NCBI GenBank assembly: GCA_947165895.1
Contig: CAMVCB010000005.1
Span: forward strand, 186,001-250,000
DNA length: 64,000 bases
Direction of reading: 5' to 3'
From: an uncultured Treponema sp.
GTDB taxonomy: Bacteria > Spirochaetota > Spirochaetia > Treponematales > Treponemataceae
The position numbers and the translations under genes are program-made. Under the pieces are notes generated by a model that saw nothing but the letters and a program-made list of their open reading frames with translations, had not been told where the DNA came from and searched no databases. Positions 44,024-53,188 of the stretch are shown here, one piece after another. How positions within the stretch are numbered: the first letter of the stretch is position 1; every line of letters starts with the position of its first letter.

Positions 44024-44356
44024 ATGGATCAGTTAGCGATTACCGAAAAAGACGGTTCAAACTATCATTTGTATATACTGGAAGGTGCCTTAAACGCTTA
44101 TACCATGGGTGAGTTCCAGAACACTCTTTATGAGGCTGTTATTTTTAAGAATATCGTACTTGATATGTCTCAGCTTGTTGAACTGGACCCTTCCGGCGTA
44201 GGATTTTTGATGGCAGCCTTTAATGATGCAGAGGCCTATGGCCACAAGCTCTTTTTTCTCTCTCTTTCCAATGAGGCAGAAAAAGCTCTTGCAGCCACAG
44301 GCTTTAAAAATGAATTTCACCTTATAAACTCTATTACCGAAGCGAATATTGAATAG
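44024..44356 (+). CDS. STAS-domain anti-sigma factor antagonist
   Basis: 110 residues, single STAS domain of the SpoIIAA/RsbV type. LDPSGVGFLMAA carries the phosphorylatable Ser57 (SpoIIAA has DSSG). It should be dephosphorylated by one of the upstream phosphatases and bind an anti-sigma kinase when unphosphorylated. No such kinase is encoded in the window. A GGGAGG site before the ATG supports the start. Confidence 0.9.
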   Translation: MDQLAITEKDGSNYHLYILEGALNAYTMGEFQNTLYEAVIFKNIVLDMSQLVELDPSGVGFLMAAFNDAEAYGHKLFFLSLSNEAEKALAATGFKNEFHLINSITEANIE

Positions 44357-44369
44357 CTTTTTTCAAAGT

Positions 44370-45977
44370 TTATTCAATAATAAGTCTTCCCTGGCCTTCA
44401 GGTTTTCTGTAGGTTTCAGGGACTTTTCCTTTTAAAATATCCAGGTAATTACATACAGCTTCATAATCAGTTATAGGCTTTTGTGAACTGAGGGTTTTTA
44501 CATCCTTAAAGAGGTGTCCGTCTCCGTGATCTGATATAAAGAAGCTGATGGATGCGACCGTGTAGTTTTTCTTTACGTTAAGAGGTTCTCCATTTACAAG
44601 AACATCGTGAACACGGTATTCGCCATTTACTTCGCCGGTGAAAAATCCTTTTCCGTCAGTCTGAACAGAAGAAGGTATGCTTGAATTTACCTTGTAGGTA
44701 AGTCCTGCTGTGTGCATAATTCCGCCTGACATTCCTGGAAGTTTTCTTACGCCGAATTCCAGTTCATCAAGAAGTGTCTGGCCTGGTATCTGGTAAACAT
44801 AAAGCTTGTTGTTAAAAGGCTGTACGGTAAGAATGTCATTAAATGTAATGTCTCCTGCCTTGAAGTTTGCACGGATTCCGCCGCCGTTTATGATTGCAAT
44901 ATCGGTTTTCATGGCATTTTTGAAGGCATCAGTAATAAAGTTTGCAATGTTTCTTTCTCTGTTGCGGACATACCATTTATTGTTTTCATCAAGTGCGTCC
45001 ATATCAAAATCACAGTGACCGTATTTTTTATCAAGGGTAGAAGAAAGCTCGGCCTTTATCTGATTTATGGATGCTTCTATTTTTTCATCTTTTGATGAAC
45101 CTTTTTTTGGAGGAACTTCTGCTGTAAGGTCTGTGTAAATGTTTCCATCCTTCGAAAGAACTACCTTTCCTATATATTTAAGTTTTGTTCCACTCTGGGT
45201 AACAGGAATTTCTTTTCCATCCTTGTTTTTTACCAGCAGATTTGGGGTCACCTGATGTGAATGACCATCAATCAGGGCATCTGCACCGCTGGTGTTTGCA
45301 ATCAGATTTATAGAACTAAACTCCTCCATGTTGCATTTTTCGCCAAGATGGGCAACAAGAATTACATAGTCTGCACCCTGTTTTTTTACATCATCTATTG
45401 CTTTTTGTGTAAGCTCATAAAGCCTTTCTCCGCCAAAGTCATAAATCTGCTTTCCTTTTTTATCAAGAAAGTTCATCGGATTTGAAGATATAAGTGATTC
45501 AGGTGTTGTTACACCAATATAGGCAACTTTTGTGTTTCCGTATGTTATGATTTTCCAGGCTGGTAAAAGAAATTTGCCATTCTTTCCTGTAAAGTTACAT
45601 GACAGGTAGCCGCAGTTAAGCTTTTTTGAAAGTTCAATAAAATGTTCTACTCCATAGTCAAATTCATGGTTTCCTGGAATAGCAATGTCATAACCGACCT
45701 GATTCATGAGTGTGATTATGTAGCCGCCCTTGGAAAGCATGCCGATTGTAGCGCCCTGAATTGCATCACCCGCATCAACAAGTGTTACATAAGGTGTTGT
45801 TTCCAGCATTTCCTGTTTGTAAAGTGACAGACCTGCATATCCGATATTGTCGTCAATTCCGCAATGAACATCGTTTGTATATAAAATTACAATGTCTTTG
45901 TCTGGTTTTGCCGCAAAGACAGAAGCTGAAAATAAGACAGCCGCAAAAAGTGCTGTCATAAGTTTAGATTTTTTCAA
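44370..45977 (-). CDS. Periplasmic 5'-nucleotidase/2',3'-cyclic phosphodiesterase (UshA-like)
   Basis: 535 residues from a TTG start at 45977, chosen because GGAGGATT stands 6 nt upstream. A signal peptide ends near residue 22 (VFAAKP). The N-terminal metallophosphoesterase domain has ILYTNDVHCGID, DAGDAIQG, IPGNHEFDYG, LVAHLG and DGHSH, which bind two metals. The C-terminal nucleotide-binding domain has INGGGIRANFKAGD and VQPFNN. It hydrolyses extracellular nucleotides to nucleosides, which the 5.9-10 kb nucleoside importer and uridine phosphorylase could then use. The last residue pairs with the STAS gene in a convergent layout. Confidence 0.93.
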   Translation of the reverse strand: MKKSKLMTALFAAVLFSASVFAAKPDKDIVILYTNDVHCGIDDNIGYAGLSLYKQEMLETTPYVTLVDAGDAIQGATIGMLSKGGYIITLMNQVGYDIAIPGNHEFDYGVEHFIELSKKLNCGYLSCNFTGKNGKFLLPAWKIITYGNTKVAYIGVTTPESLISSNPMNFLDKKGKQIYDFGGERLYELTQKAIDDVKKQGADYVILVAHLGEKCNMEEFSSINLIANTSGADALIDGHSHQVTPNLLVKNKDGKEIPVTQSGTKLKYIGKVVLSKDGNIYTDLTAEVPPKKGSSKDEKIEASINQIKAELSSTLDKKYGHCDFDMDALDENNKWYVRNRERNIANFITDAFKNAMKTDIAIINGGGIRANFKAGDITFNDILTVQPFNNKLYVYQIPGQTLLDELEFGVRKLPGMSGGIMHTAGLTYKVNSSIPSSVQTDGKGFFTGEVNGEYRVHDVLVNGEPLNVKKNYTVASISFFISDHGDGHLFKDVKTLSSQKPITDYEAVCNYLDILKGKVPETYRKPEGQGRLIIE

Positions 45978-45992
45978 TTTAATCCTCCAGTA

Positions 45993-46027
45993 TAAGGCGG
46001 CCGTTCAGAGCCGCCGGTGTTTTTTTA
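45993..46027 (-). promoter_or_regulatory. GC hairpin in the nucleotidase leader
   Basis: GGCGGC/GCCGCC with an 8-nt loop lies about 17 nt upstream of the TTG start in the transcribed leader. On the plus strand it is followed by GGTGTTTTTTT, so it would work as a terminator in that direction, but no plus-strand gene ends there. Confidence 0.45.
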
Positions 46028-46069
46028 CTTTACCATATTATTATTATATCTAATATAAGTTTCCTGTGG

Positions 46070-46075
46070 TATAAT
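46070..46075 (+). promoter_or_regulatory. -10 box of the NamZ-AmiE-like gene
   Basis: TATAAT ends 6 nt before the ATG at 46082, with no Shine-Dalgarno. The -35 region is weak. This suggests a leaderless mRNA. Confidence 0.45.
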
Positions 46076-46081
46076 TTTTAT

Positions 46082-49000
46082 ATGAAAAAATGTCACTTTG
46101 TAATTGCCTCTCTATTTTTTTACGCAGCTTCATTTTGCAGCTGCGCCAATATTAAAATCAAAAAAATCGATAAATCATATATAGAAAATATTCCCCGCGT
46201 TATTCTTGGTGATGAGCAGAGTGAAAAATATCTTCCTTTACTTAAGGATAAAAGGGTTGCCCTTTTTTCAAATCATTCGGGAATAATGGGTGATAAAATT
46301 ATTCTGCAGGACGGCCGGGAGCTTTTCGGCGGAAACGAGCTTTATGGAAACAGTGAAGAAGCCGCAGATCTTCCTTTTGGTAAGGATGCTGACGGAAATG
46401 ATATTTCTTACGGCCCTCATATCCTTGATTTTTTGATTGAAAGCGGAGTAAATGTTACTGCAATTTTCAGCCCGGAGCACGGCTTTCGCGGTACGGAAGA
46501 TGCCGGGGCCGGCATAAACAGCTCTGTTGATGAAAAAACAGGCGTTCCCCTTCTTTCCCTTTATTCCGGCGGCTCTGATAAAATGCCCCCTGCCAGCGAC
46601 ATGGCCACCTTTGATACTCTTGTAGTTGATATTCAGGATGTGGGCCTGCGCTACTATACCTATTACATTTCTCTTTATCATCTTATGAAGGCCTGTGCCC
46701 TTTATGGAAAAAAAGTAGTAATCCTTGACCGGCCAAACCCCAACGGTTTTTATGTAGACGGCGGGATTTTACAGAAGGCTTTTGAGTCAAATGTAGGGCT
46801 CCTTGCCATGCCGACGGTTCACGGAATGACGCTTGGTGAGCTTGCCCGCATGCTGAATGATTCAAAACTTTTAGATAAAGACTGGAAAGCCTGCGATTTG
46901 ACGGTAATTCCCTGCAAAAACTATACTCACAAAACTAAATACTGTCTTATAAGACGGCCGTCTCCTAACATCAGGACAATGCGCTCGGTTTATCTTTATG
47001 CCTCTACCTGCTATTTTGAAAATACAATTGTTTCTGTAGGACGGGGAACAGATTCTCCTTTTGAAATTTTTGGAAGTCCTTACTTTAAAGATGATGATAA
47101 AATGGACTTTTCCTTTATTCCTCATTCGGTTGACGGAGCAAAAAATCCGCCTTTTCTTGAAGAAATCTGTTATGGAAAAGATTTACGCTCAATTCCACTT
47201 TCAAAGATTTTTGAAAATGGAAGCGATTTATCTTATTTAAGCCGGGCTTACAGGACTGCAAAAAAAATGCAGCTGGCGGACTTTTTCGGAAAGCCTAACA
47301 GCAAAGGCTATTACTGGATTGATTTATTAACCGGCTCAGATTTTGTCCGTACCCAGCTTATGAAGGGAAAATATCCCGAAGAAATAAAGGAAAGCTGGCA
47401 GAAGGAGCTGGACGAGTTTAAAAAAGCGCGAAAGCCTTATCTTTTGTACCCGGAAAAGGAAATTGAAAAAAGATGGCAGGCGGACCTTACTTTCCCCGAC
47501 TGGATTTCTGTTGCAAATTATTCGGCAAATAACATTCTGACTTTTGAAAGCTATAAAGGGCAGGGAAAATTGTATTTTACGCCGGAGGCTGACTGCAGCT
47601 TTAAGCTTTTTATAAACAATTCTCTTATTCCGGTAAATCTTAAGGCAGGCTCTTCTTATGAAGCTGATATTTCAGGTCTTACTAAAAACGGAAGCAATAT
47701 AATTCAGATTTCTGATTTCCAAAGCCCTGTGGAAGGTGCTAAGGTTCGGGTCTGTATTCCATACCCGGTGCTGAAAAAAGGAAATCTTTCTGAATCCAAA
47801 ATCCCGGCTTCGGCTGTAAAATTAATCGACAAAATTATCAGCGCTGACATAAAAAAAGGCTTTACCTCTGCCCAGCTTACGGTGGTAAAAGACGGAAGCT
47901 TTGTTTATCAGAATCAATGGGGAAATATCCAGACATACGGAAAGGGTGGAGCTTTAGTTGATGCTCCTGCCGTTACAAAAGACACCATGTATGATTTAGC
48001 CTCTGTTACAAAAATGATGGCGGGAAATTATGCCGTTCAACTGCTTGTTGACCAGGGCCGCCTTCCCCTTGATACAAAGCTTGTTGATATTTTCGGCCAG
48101 TCTTTTGCTGATGATACGATTTTAATCGACTACGAAAATAAAAAAATCCATGCAGATTTCCCGCTTGAGCAGATTAAGGAATGGAAGAAAAGAATTACTG
48201 TCCGGGATATCCTTATGCACAGGGCGGGCTTTCCGGCAGGCTATCCTTACCACAACGATTCTTATTGCCTTGAAAAAGATAAAATCAATGCTGAAGCCGG
48301 AAGTAACGTACTTTTTGCCGGTAATGACGGTTCTGAAGAAGCAAAGCAGAATACCCTTAAGCAGATTTTCCGTTCTCCTCTGATTTATGAGCCGGGAAGT
48401 AAGCTCCGCTACAGCGATATAGATTACATTCTGCTTTCCTTTATTGTAGAAAAAATCAGCGGTCAGCCTTTTGACCAGTTTCTGAAGGAAAATTTCTGGG
48501 ATCAGCTGCAGCTTGAGCATACGACCTTTAATCCTCTGAAAAATGGCTTTAAAAAATCTGACTGTGCGGCAAGTGAGCCTGAAGGAAATACCTGTTCAGG
48601 TGCCATTAATTTTACAAATATCCGCACAGAAACTCTGCAGGGAGAAGTTCATGACGGAATTGCTTATTATGCTATGGGGGGAGTTTCGGGTCACGCAGGC
48701 TTATTTTCTTCCTCGGAAGACCTTGCAAAGCTTGCCTTTCTAATGCTTACAGGCGGCTACGGAGAAAAACGCTTTTTTTCCCGCAATGTAATTGACCTTT
48801 TTACAAGTCCCCAGACTGCCGAGCACGCAGATTACGCTCTTGGCTGGTGGAGGCAGGCAGAATTTCAGACACCAAAACAGTTTGGAACTGTCTGTTCAAG
48901 CCGGGCTTTCGGTCATCAGGGCTTTACCGGGACTTTAGTATTTGTTGAGCCTGAAGAGAATCTTGTGATTGTCTACCTTACAAACAAAATCAACACTAGA

Positions 49001-49222
49001 ATGGTAAGGGGCTTTGAGCTCAGCAATCAGTTTGAGGGAAACGCCTACCAGTCTTCAATGATTGGCTTTGTTCCCCAGATAATCCTCATGGGCTTGAAGG
49101 GGGCAACAGACGCCCAGTACAAGGCCCTGCTTTCCGACATGAAAAAAAATGCCCGTCAGAGTGCAGAGACTAAGACGGGCGTTTACTGGAAAGCCTGTGA
49201 GGCTTTGGAAAGTATCCGTTAA
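46082..49222 (+). CDS. Fusion of NamZ-type exo-muramidase (GH171) and AmiE-type serine hydrolase
   Basis: 1046 residues. A signal sequence ends in FCSCAN, possibly a lipoprotein box. Residues about 45-410 are DUF1343/GH171: VALFSNHSGIMGD, IFSPEHGFRG (Glu and His thought catalytic), VVDIQDVGLRYYTYY and LDRPNPNGF. About 440-550 form a beta-sandwich linker (LFINNSLIPVNLKAG). The C-terminal 480 residues are a beta-lactamase-fold serine hydrolase with SVTK (Ser641/Lys644), YSD at 777 and HQG at 945. In Bacillus NamZ cleaves MurNAc from glycan ends and AmiE removes its peptide; the genes are neighbours there. Here one periplasmic protein seems to do both. The stop abuts the leuS stop. Confidence 0.85.
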   Translation: MKKCHFVIASLFFYAASFCSCANIKIKKIDKSYIENIPRVILGDEQSEKYLPLLKDKRVALFSNHSGIMGDKIILQDGRELFGGNELYGNSEEAADLPFGKDADGNDISYGPHILDFLIESGVNVTAIFSPEHGFRGTEDAGAGINSSVDEKTGVPLLSLYSGGSDKMPPASDMATFDTLVVDIQDVGLRYYTYYISLYHLMKACALYGKKVVILDRPNPNGFYVDGGILQKAFESNVGLLAMPTVHGMTLGELARMLNDSKLLDKDWKACDLTVIPCKNYTHKTKYCLIRRPSPNIRTMRSVYLYASTCYFENTIVSVGRGTDSPFEIFGSPYFKDDDKMDFSFIPHSVDGAKNPPFLEEICYGKDLRSIPLSKIFENGSDLSYLSRAYRTAKKMQLADFFGKPNSKGYYWIDLLTGSDFVRTQLMKGKYPEEIKESWQKELDEFKKARKPYLLYPEKEIEKRWQADLTFPDWISVANYSANNILTFESYKGQGKLYFTPEADCSFKLFINNSLIPVNLKAGSSYEADISGLTKNGSNIIQISDFQSPVEGAKVRVCIPYPVLKKGNLSESKIPASAVKLIDKIISADIKKGFTSAQLTVVKDGSFVYQNQWGNIQTYGKGGALVDAPAVTKDTMYDLASVTKMMAGNYAVQLLVDQGRLPLDTKLVDIFGQSFADDTILIDYENKKIHADFPLEQIKEWKKRITVRDILMHRAGFPAGYPYHNDSYCLEKDKINAEAGSNVLFAGNDGSEEAKQNTLKQIFRSPLIYEPGSKLRYSDIDYILLSFIVEKISGQPFDQFLKENFWDQLQLEHTTFNPLKNGFKKSDCAASEPEGNTCSGAINFTNIRTETLQGEVHDGIAYYAMGGVSGHAGLFSSSEDLAKLAFLMLTGGYGEKRFFSRNVIDLFTSPQTAEHADYALGWWRQAEFQTPKQFGTVCSSRAFGHQGFTGTLVFVEPEENLVIVYLTNKINTRMVRGFELSNQFEGNAYQSSMIGFVPQIILMGLKGATDAQYKALLSDMKKNARQSAETKTGVYWKACEALESIR

Positions 49223-51775
49223 TTATTTTATAACCAGGTTTACAAGCTTATCAGGCACGATAACTGTCTTAACAATCTCGTGACCGTCGGTAAACTTCTT
49301 TACGCCTTCAAGAGCAAGGGCTGCGGCTTTGAGGTCGTCCTGGCTTGTGCCTGGAGCAGCTTCAAAGGTGTCGCGTTTTTTGCCGTTAATCATAACGACA
49401 ATCTGCTTTGTGTCGTCCTTACAGAAGTCTTCGTTGAAGGTCGGCCAGCTTTCGTAAGCGATTGTGTTTTTGTTGCCAAGCTTTTCCCAGAGCTCTTCAC
49501 CAAGGTGAGGGGCATAAGGAGCAATCAGTTTTACAAAGTCAGACCACATTGCGCGAGGCAGGCTTTCGAACTTGCCGGCTTCGTTGATGAAAATCATCAT
49601 CTGGCTGATGGCAGTGTTGAAGTTCAGTGTATCTGTATCGCTGGAAACCTTTTTTACAGTCTGGGCAAAAGTCTTGCGCAGTGAAACAAGGGCTTTGTCT
49701 TCAATCTTTCCTGTAATATCAATGTCGTTCAAAGGCTTTTCGCTGATAGCCCAGACCTTTTCAAGGAAGCGGTGAATACCAACAATTCCCTGGGTGCTCC
49801 ATGGCTTACTCATTGTAAGAGGGCCCATGAACATTTCGTACATGCGCACAGAGTCAGCACCGTAAGCCTTGATTTCATCATCAGGGTTTACAACGTTTTT
49901 CAAAGACTTACTCATCTTGGCAACAATCTGCTCAAGAGGCTCACCTGTTGCTTTTTCAAAGTAAGTGCCGTCTGCCTTCTGGTCAACTTCGTCTGTAGGT
50001 ACAAGAGTCTTGTTCTTGCGCTGGAAGGCAAAAGAAGTAATCATACCCTGGTTTACAAGGCGCTGGAAAGGCTCTTTTGTAGAAACAAGACCGCAGTCAT
50101 ACAATACCTTGTGCCAGAAGCGTGAGTAGAGGAGGTGCAAGACCGCGTGTTCAGCACCACCGACATACAAATCAACCGGCATCCAGTAATTTTCTGCTTC
50201 TTTAGAACAGAAAGCTTTAGTGTTCTGCGGGTCAAGGTAGCGCAGGTAGTACCAGCAGCTTCCTGCCCACTGAGGCATTGTGTTTGTTTCGCGGCGGGCA
50301 GGCTTTCCGCACTTAGGACACTTGCAGTTTACCCATTCGTCAATGCCGGCAAGAGGAGATTCACCTGTTCCTGTAGGCTGGTAAGATTTTACGTTTGGCA
50401 GGGTAAGAGGAAGCTGGTCTTCCGGAACCGGCACTGTACCGCAGTCAGGACAGTGTACCAGAGGAATTGGCTCACCCCAGTAACGCTGGCGGCTGAAAAT
50501 CCAGTCGCGGAGCTTGTAGTTTACGGCTTTTTTACCTACGCCCTTTTCTGCCAGCCATTCAAGCATTTTTGCAATGGCATCTTTTTTATTAAGGCCGTCA
50601 AGGAATTCTGAATTAACGTGGATTCCGTCTTCTGTCCAGGCCTGCTTCTGAACGTCAACCTCGCTCTTAAGAACTTCGATAATTGGAAGATTGAATTTCT
50701 TTGCAAAATCCCAGTCGCGGGTATCATGGGCAGGAACGGCCATAATTGCACCGGTTCCGTAAGAAATCAAAACATAATCTGCAATCCAGATAGGAATGAG
50801 CTTTCCGTTTACAGGATTTACTGCATAGCTTCCGCTGAAAACGCCGGTCTTGTCCTTTGCAAGGTCAGTGCGTTCAAGGTCAGATTTTTTAGCTGCCTGT
50901 TCGCGGTATTCTTCAACAGCCTTTTTCTGGTCAGCAGTTGTAAGTTTTTCAATAAGAGGATGCTCAGGAGAAACAACCATGTAGGTTGCTCCAAAAAGAG
51001 TATCACAGCGGGTAGTATAAACTGTAAGTTTTTCGCCGTTTTCCTTTCCGTCCTTGTCAGCAACGTTAAAGGTAACTTCAGCACCTTCAGATTTTCCAAT
51101 CCAGTTGCGCTGCATGATTTTTACGCTTTCAGGCCAGTCAAGTCCGTCCAGGTCTTCAAGCAGGCGCTCAGCGTATTCTGTAATTTTCAAAATCCACTGG
51201 CGGATTGTTTTGTGGGTAACGATTGCACCGCAGCGTTCACAGCGGCCTTCCTTTACTTCCTCGTTGGCAAGACCAGTCAGACAGCTTGGACACCAGTTGA
51301 TTGGAGTCTGAGCCTCGTAAGCCAGTCCCTTTTCGTAAAGCTTAAGGAAAATCCACTGAGTCCAGTGATAGTAGTCAGCCTCACAGGTAGAAACAACGCG
51401 GTCCCAGTCATAGCTGAAGCCCAGAGATTTAATCTGCTGGGTAAATTTTTCGATGTTTGCGTGAGTTGTTGTGCTTGGGTGGGTGCCGGTCTTAATGGCA
51501 TAGTTTTCTGCCGGCAGACCAAAAGAGTCAAATCCCATAGGGTGAAGCACATTATAGCCCTTCATTCTAAGGTAACGGCAGTAAATATCAGTTGCTGTGT
51601 AGCCTTCAGGATGACCTACATGAAGTCCTGCCGCACTTGGATAAGGGAACATATCCAGAATGTATTTTCGTTTTTCCGGCGGAATCTTAGAATCTTCCTT
51701 TGCGCGGAAAGTTTTGTTAATCTCCCAATATTTTTGCCATTTTGGTTCAATATTCTCAAATGGGTATTTTGACAT
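49223..51775 (-). CDS. leuS: Leucyl-tRNA synthetase
   Basis: 850 residues, full length. It charges tRNA-Leu and edits mischarged tRNA. The HIGH motif is [15 protein letters not shown], with zinc-binding [22 protein letters not shown]. The editing domain (about 220-415) has [17 protein letters not shown] and [22 protein letters not shown] and [14 protein letters not shown] complete the active site. The C-terminal anticodon and tRNA domains follow. It is a single gene with a structured leader (51834-51886) but no T-box-like specifier was seen. Confidence 0.97.
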   Translation of the reverse strand: MSKYPFENIEPKWQKYWEINKTFRAKEDSKIPPEKRKYILDMFPYPSAAGLHVGHPEGYTATDIYCRYLRMKGYNVLHPMGFDSFGLPAENYAIKTGTHPSTTTHANIEKFTQQIKSLGFSYDWDRVVSTCEADYYHWTQWIFLKLYEKGLAYEAQTPINWCPSCLTGLANEEVKEGRCERCGAIVTHKTIRQWILKITEYAERLLEDLDGLDWPESVKIMQRNWIGKSEGAEVTFNVADKDGKENGEKLTVYTTRCDTLFGATYMVVSPEHPLIEKLTTADQKKAVEEYREQAAKKSDLERTDLAKDKTGVFSGSYAVNPVNGKLIPIWIADYVLISYGTGAIMAVPAHDTRDWDFAKKFNLPIIEVLKSEVDVQKQAWTEDGIHVNSEFLDGLNKKDAIAKMLEWLAEKGVGKKAVNYKLRDWIFSRQRYWGEPIPLVHCPDCGTVPVPEDQLPLTLPNVKSYQPTGTGESPLAGIDEWVNCKCPKCGKPARRETNTMPQWAGSCWYYLRYLDPQNTKAFCSKEAENYWMPVDLYVGGAEHAVLHLLYSRFWHKVLYDCGLVSTKEPFQRLVNQGMITSFAFQRKNKTLVPTDEVDQKADGTYFEKATGEPLEQIVAKMSKSLKNVVNPDDEIKAYGADSVRMYEMFMGPLTMSKPWSTQGIVGIHRFLEKVWAISEKPLNDIDITGKIEDKALVSLRKTFAQTVKKVSSDTDTLNFNTAISQMMIFINEAGKFESLPRAMWSDFVKLIAPYAPHLGEELWEKLGNKNTIAYESWPTFNEDFCKDDTKQIVVMINGKKRDTFEAAPGTSQDDLKAAALALEGVKKFTDGHEIVKTVIVPDKLVNLVIK

Positions 51776-51833
51776 TTTTTTTACTCCTCAAGGCTAGGCA
51801 TGGATGCCGTACGTATCTTTGGAATGTAGATGT

Positions 51834-51886
51834 CGAACTTTCGAAAGAAAGTTCGCTAGTAAAAATTACATGGATGTAATTTTTAC
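51834..51886 (-). repeat. Two-hairpin element upstream of leuS
   Basis: CGAACTTTC/GAAAGTTCG (GAAA loop, 9 bp) and GTAAAAATTACAT/ATGTAATTTTTAC (13 bp, 2-nt centre) stand side by side. The arrangement and parts of the sequence match 12245-12300 at the fusA stop. A smaller palindrome (GGCAT/ATGCC, 51797-51808) lies closer to leuS. Confidence 0.75.
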
Positions 51887-51905
51887 GACCATTATAGTGA
51901 AAAAA

Positions 51906-51936
51906 GGTTCTAGGTTCTAGGTGTTAGGTTTTAGGA
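51906..51936. repeat. Short tandem GGTTCTA-type repeat
   Basis: Four imperfect 7-8 bp units (GGTTCTA, GGTTCTA, GGTGTTA, GGTTTTA) in the leuS-relA gap. The rest of the 284-nt gap is the leuS-side hairpins and AT-rich DNA. Confidence 0.6.
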
Positions 51937-52059
51937 TTTTCAGGCGAGTTCCAACACCTGCCCTCCTTGCTCGCGCCGGGGGCACATAAATGGTTTTAGT
52001 TGCGGATTCCTGATTTTAGCCTTATCCTTATTATATATTTTTTAACGGGATTTAAGCTC

Positions 52060-53112
52060 ATGAACGAGAAAAACAGAAAGATTATCGAAGAATACAACGA
52101 AAAAAAATCAATTTATCAGGAGCTTGAAAAAATTGTTTTTGAAAAACTGAAAAATATTGGAAAGGCAAGTTCTATAAGGATTTATAGAATTGAGCATCGC
52201 GTAAAGGAAGAGCAGAGTCTGATAGGAAAACTTGAGCGCAAGGGTGATAAATATGAGTCTCTGTCTGATATTACTGATATCCTGGGGCTTAGGGTTGTCT
52301 GCTTTTTTGCTGATGATGTGGATCTTCTGGCAAAAAAAATAGAGGAAAATTTTGAAATTGACTGGAATCAGTCTATCGATAAGAGAAAATATCTTGCCAC
52401 GAATTCCTTCGGCTATCTTTCTGTTCATTATATCGGCTCTTTGAAAAAAGACAGCGATTACAGACCGGAATTTGAAAAAATTAAGTTTGAGATTCAGACC
52501 TGTTCACTTTTGCAGCATGTCTGGGCGGTTATGGAGCATGATCTTGGATATAAGACAAAATTCGGAATTCCAAGGGCAACGGCAAGAGATTTTTCGCGAC
52601 TGGCGGGCCTGCTTGAAATTGCAGATGAGCATTTTTCACGCATCAGGGACAGTGTAAGAGAATATACTAATCAGGTTCATCTGAAAATTGTTAATGATCA
52701 GGCAAATGATATTTTAATTGATTCAGTTTCTCTTGATGAATATATGACTTACAGTCACAAAATGCAGAAGTTTCTGCATGAACTGAGCGACACCTGTAAG
52801 GCAGAGATTTTTCCTTCCTCAGCAGAAAATTATATTGAGTATCTGGTCTGGCTCAGAAAGGAAAAAATCGGTGATTTAAATATTATGCTGGAAGAAAACG
52901 GTGAGCTGGCCCTTAAAATTGCAAAAAATGTTCTTTGTCCCGCTAATCTTGATATAGTTTCCTCCACGGTTGCCCTCAGATTTTTGTGCCTTGCAGAGCT
53001 TATCAACAGGGAATATTCAAAAACTCATATCGTAGATTTCTTTGCCCTTTCTACCGGCAGCAGGGAAAAAGCCGAAAAGGAAATGCAGGATCTTTTCAGA
53101 GTTGCAAAGTAG
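52060..53112 (+). CDS. RelA/SpoT-domain (p)ppGpp synthetase-like protein
   Basis: 350 residues from ATG 52060; an upstream in-frame TTG at 52000 lacks a ribosome site. Residues 1-220 hold the synthetase fold: YRIEHRVKEEQSLIGKLERKG (nucleotide contacts), ITDILGLRVVCFFADD and ATNSFGYLSVHYIG, and EIQTCSLLQHVWAVMEHDLGYK (Glu and catalytic region). There is no N-terminal HD hydrolase and no TGS/ACT domain, so it resembles small alarmone synthetases. The added C-terminal 140 residues are unassigned helices. It would make ppGpp or pppGpp under stress. RluA follows from its own promoter. Confidence 0.88.
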   Translation: MNEKNRKIIEEYNEKKSIYQELEKIVFEKLKNIGKASSIRIYRIEHRVKEEQSLIGKLERKGDKYESLSDITDILGLRVVCFFADDVDLLAKKIEENFEIDWNQSIDKRKYLATNSFGYLSVHYIGSLKKDSDYRPEFEKIKFEIQTCSLLQHVWAVMEHDLGYKTKFGIPRATARDFSRLAGLLEIADEHFSRIRDSVREYTNQVHLKIVNDQANDILIDSVSLDEYMTYSHKMQKFLHELSDTCKAEIFPSSAENYIEYLVWLRKEKIGDLNIMLEENGELALKIAKNVLCPANLDIVSSTVALRFLCLAELINREYSKTHIVDFFALSTGSREKAEKEMQDLFRVAK

Positions 53113-53151
53113 CTGCCGGGGAAGGCCGGCACCAGCCTTCTTCAAACTTCA

Positions 53152-53180
53152 TTGCGACCCCTGACCTTTTCCGATATAAT
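53152..53180 (+). promoter_or_regulatory. Promoter of the pseudouridine synthase gene
   Basis: TTGCGA (53152-53157), a 17-nt spacer and TATAAT (53175-53180). The ATG at 53189 lies 8 nt beyond, with no ribosome site: probably leaderless. Confidence 0.55.
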
Positions 53181-53188
53181 ATTATTAT

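Noticed and set aside
44348..44378. Terminator between the STAS and nucleotidase genes
   Set aside because: ATTGAATA/TATTCAAT is only 8 AT pairs with no T run, too weak to claim.
50618..51772. 384-residue open frame antisense to leuS
   Set aside because: Opposite conserved LeuRS sequence, no motif, no ribosome site.
51776..52059. T-box riboswitch in the leuS leader
   Set aside because: No T-box core sequence and no terminator/antiterminator pair; the structures are the paired repeat hairpins.
52000..52059. RelA-type gene starting at TTG 52000
   Set aside because: The extra 20 residues are hydrophobic, unlike the family, and no ribosome site precedes the TTG.
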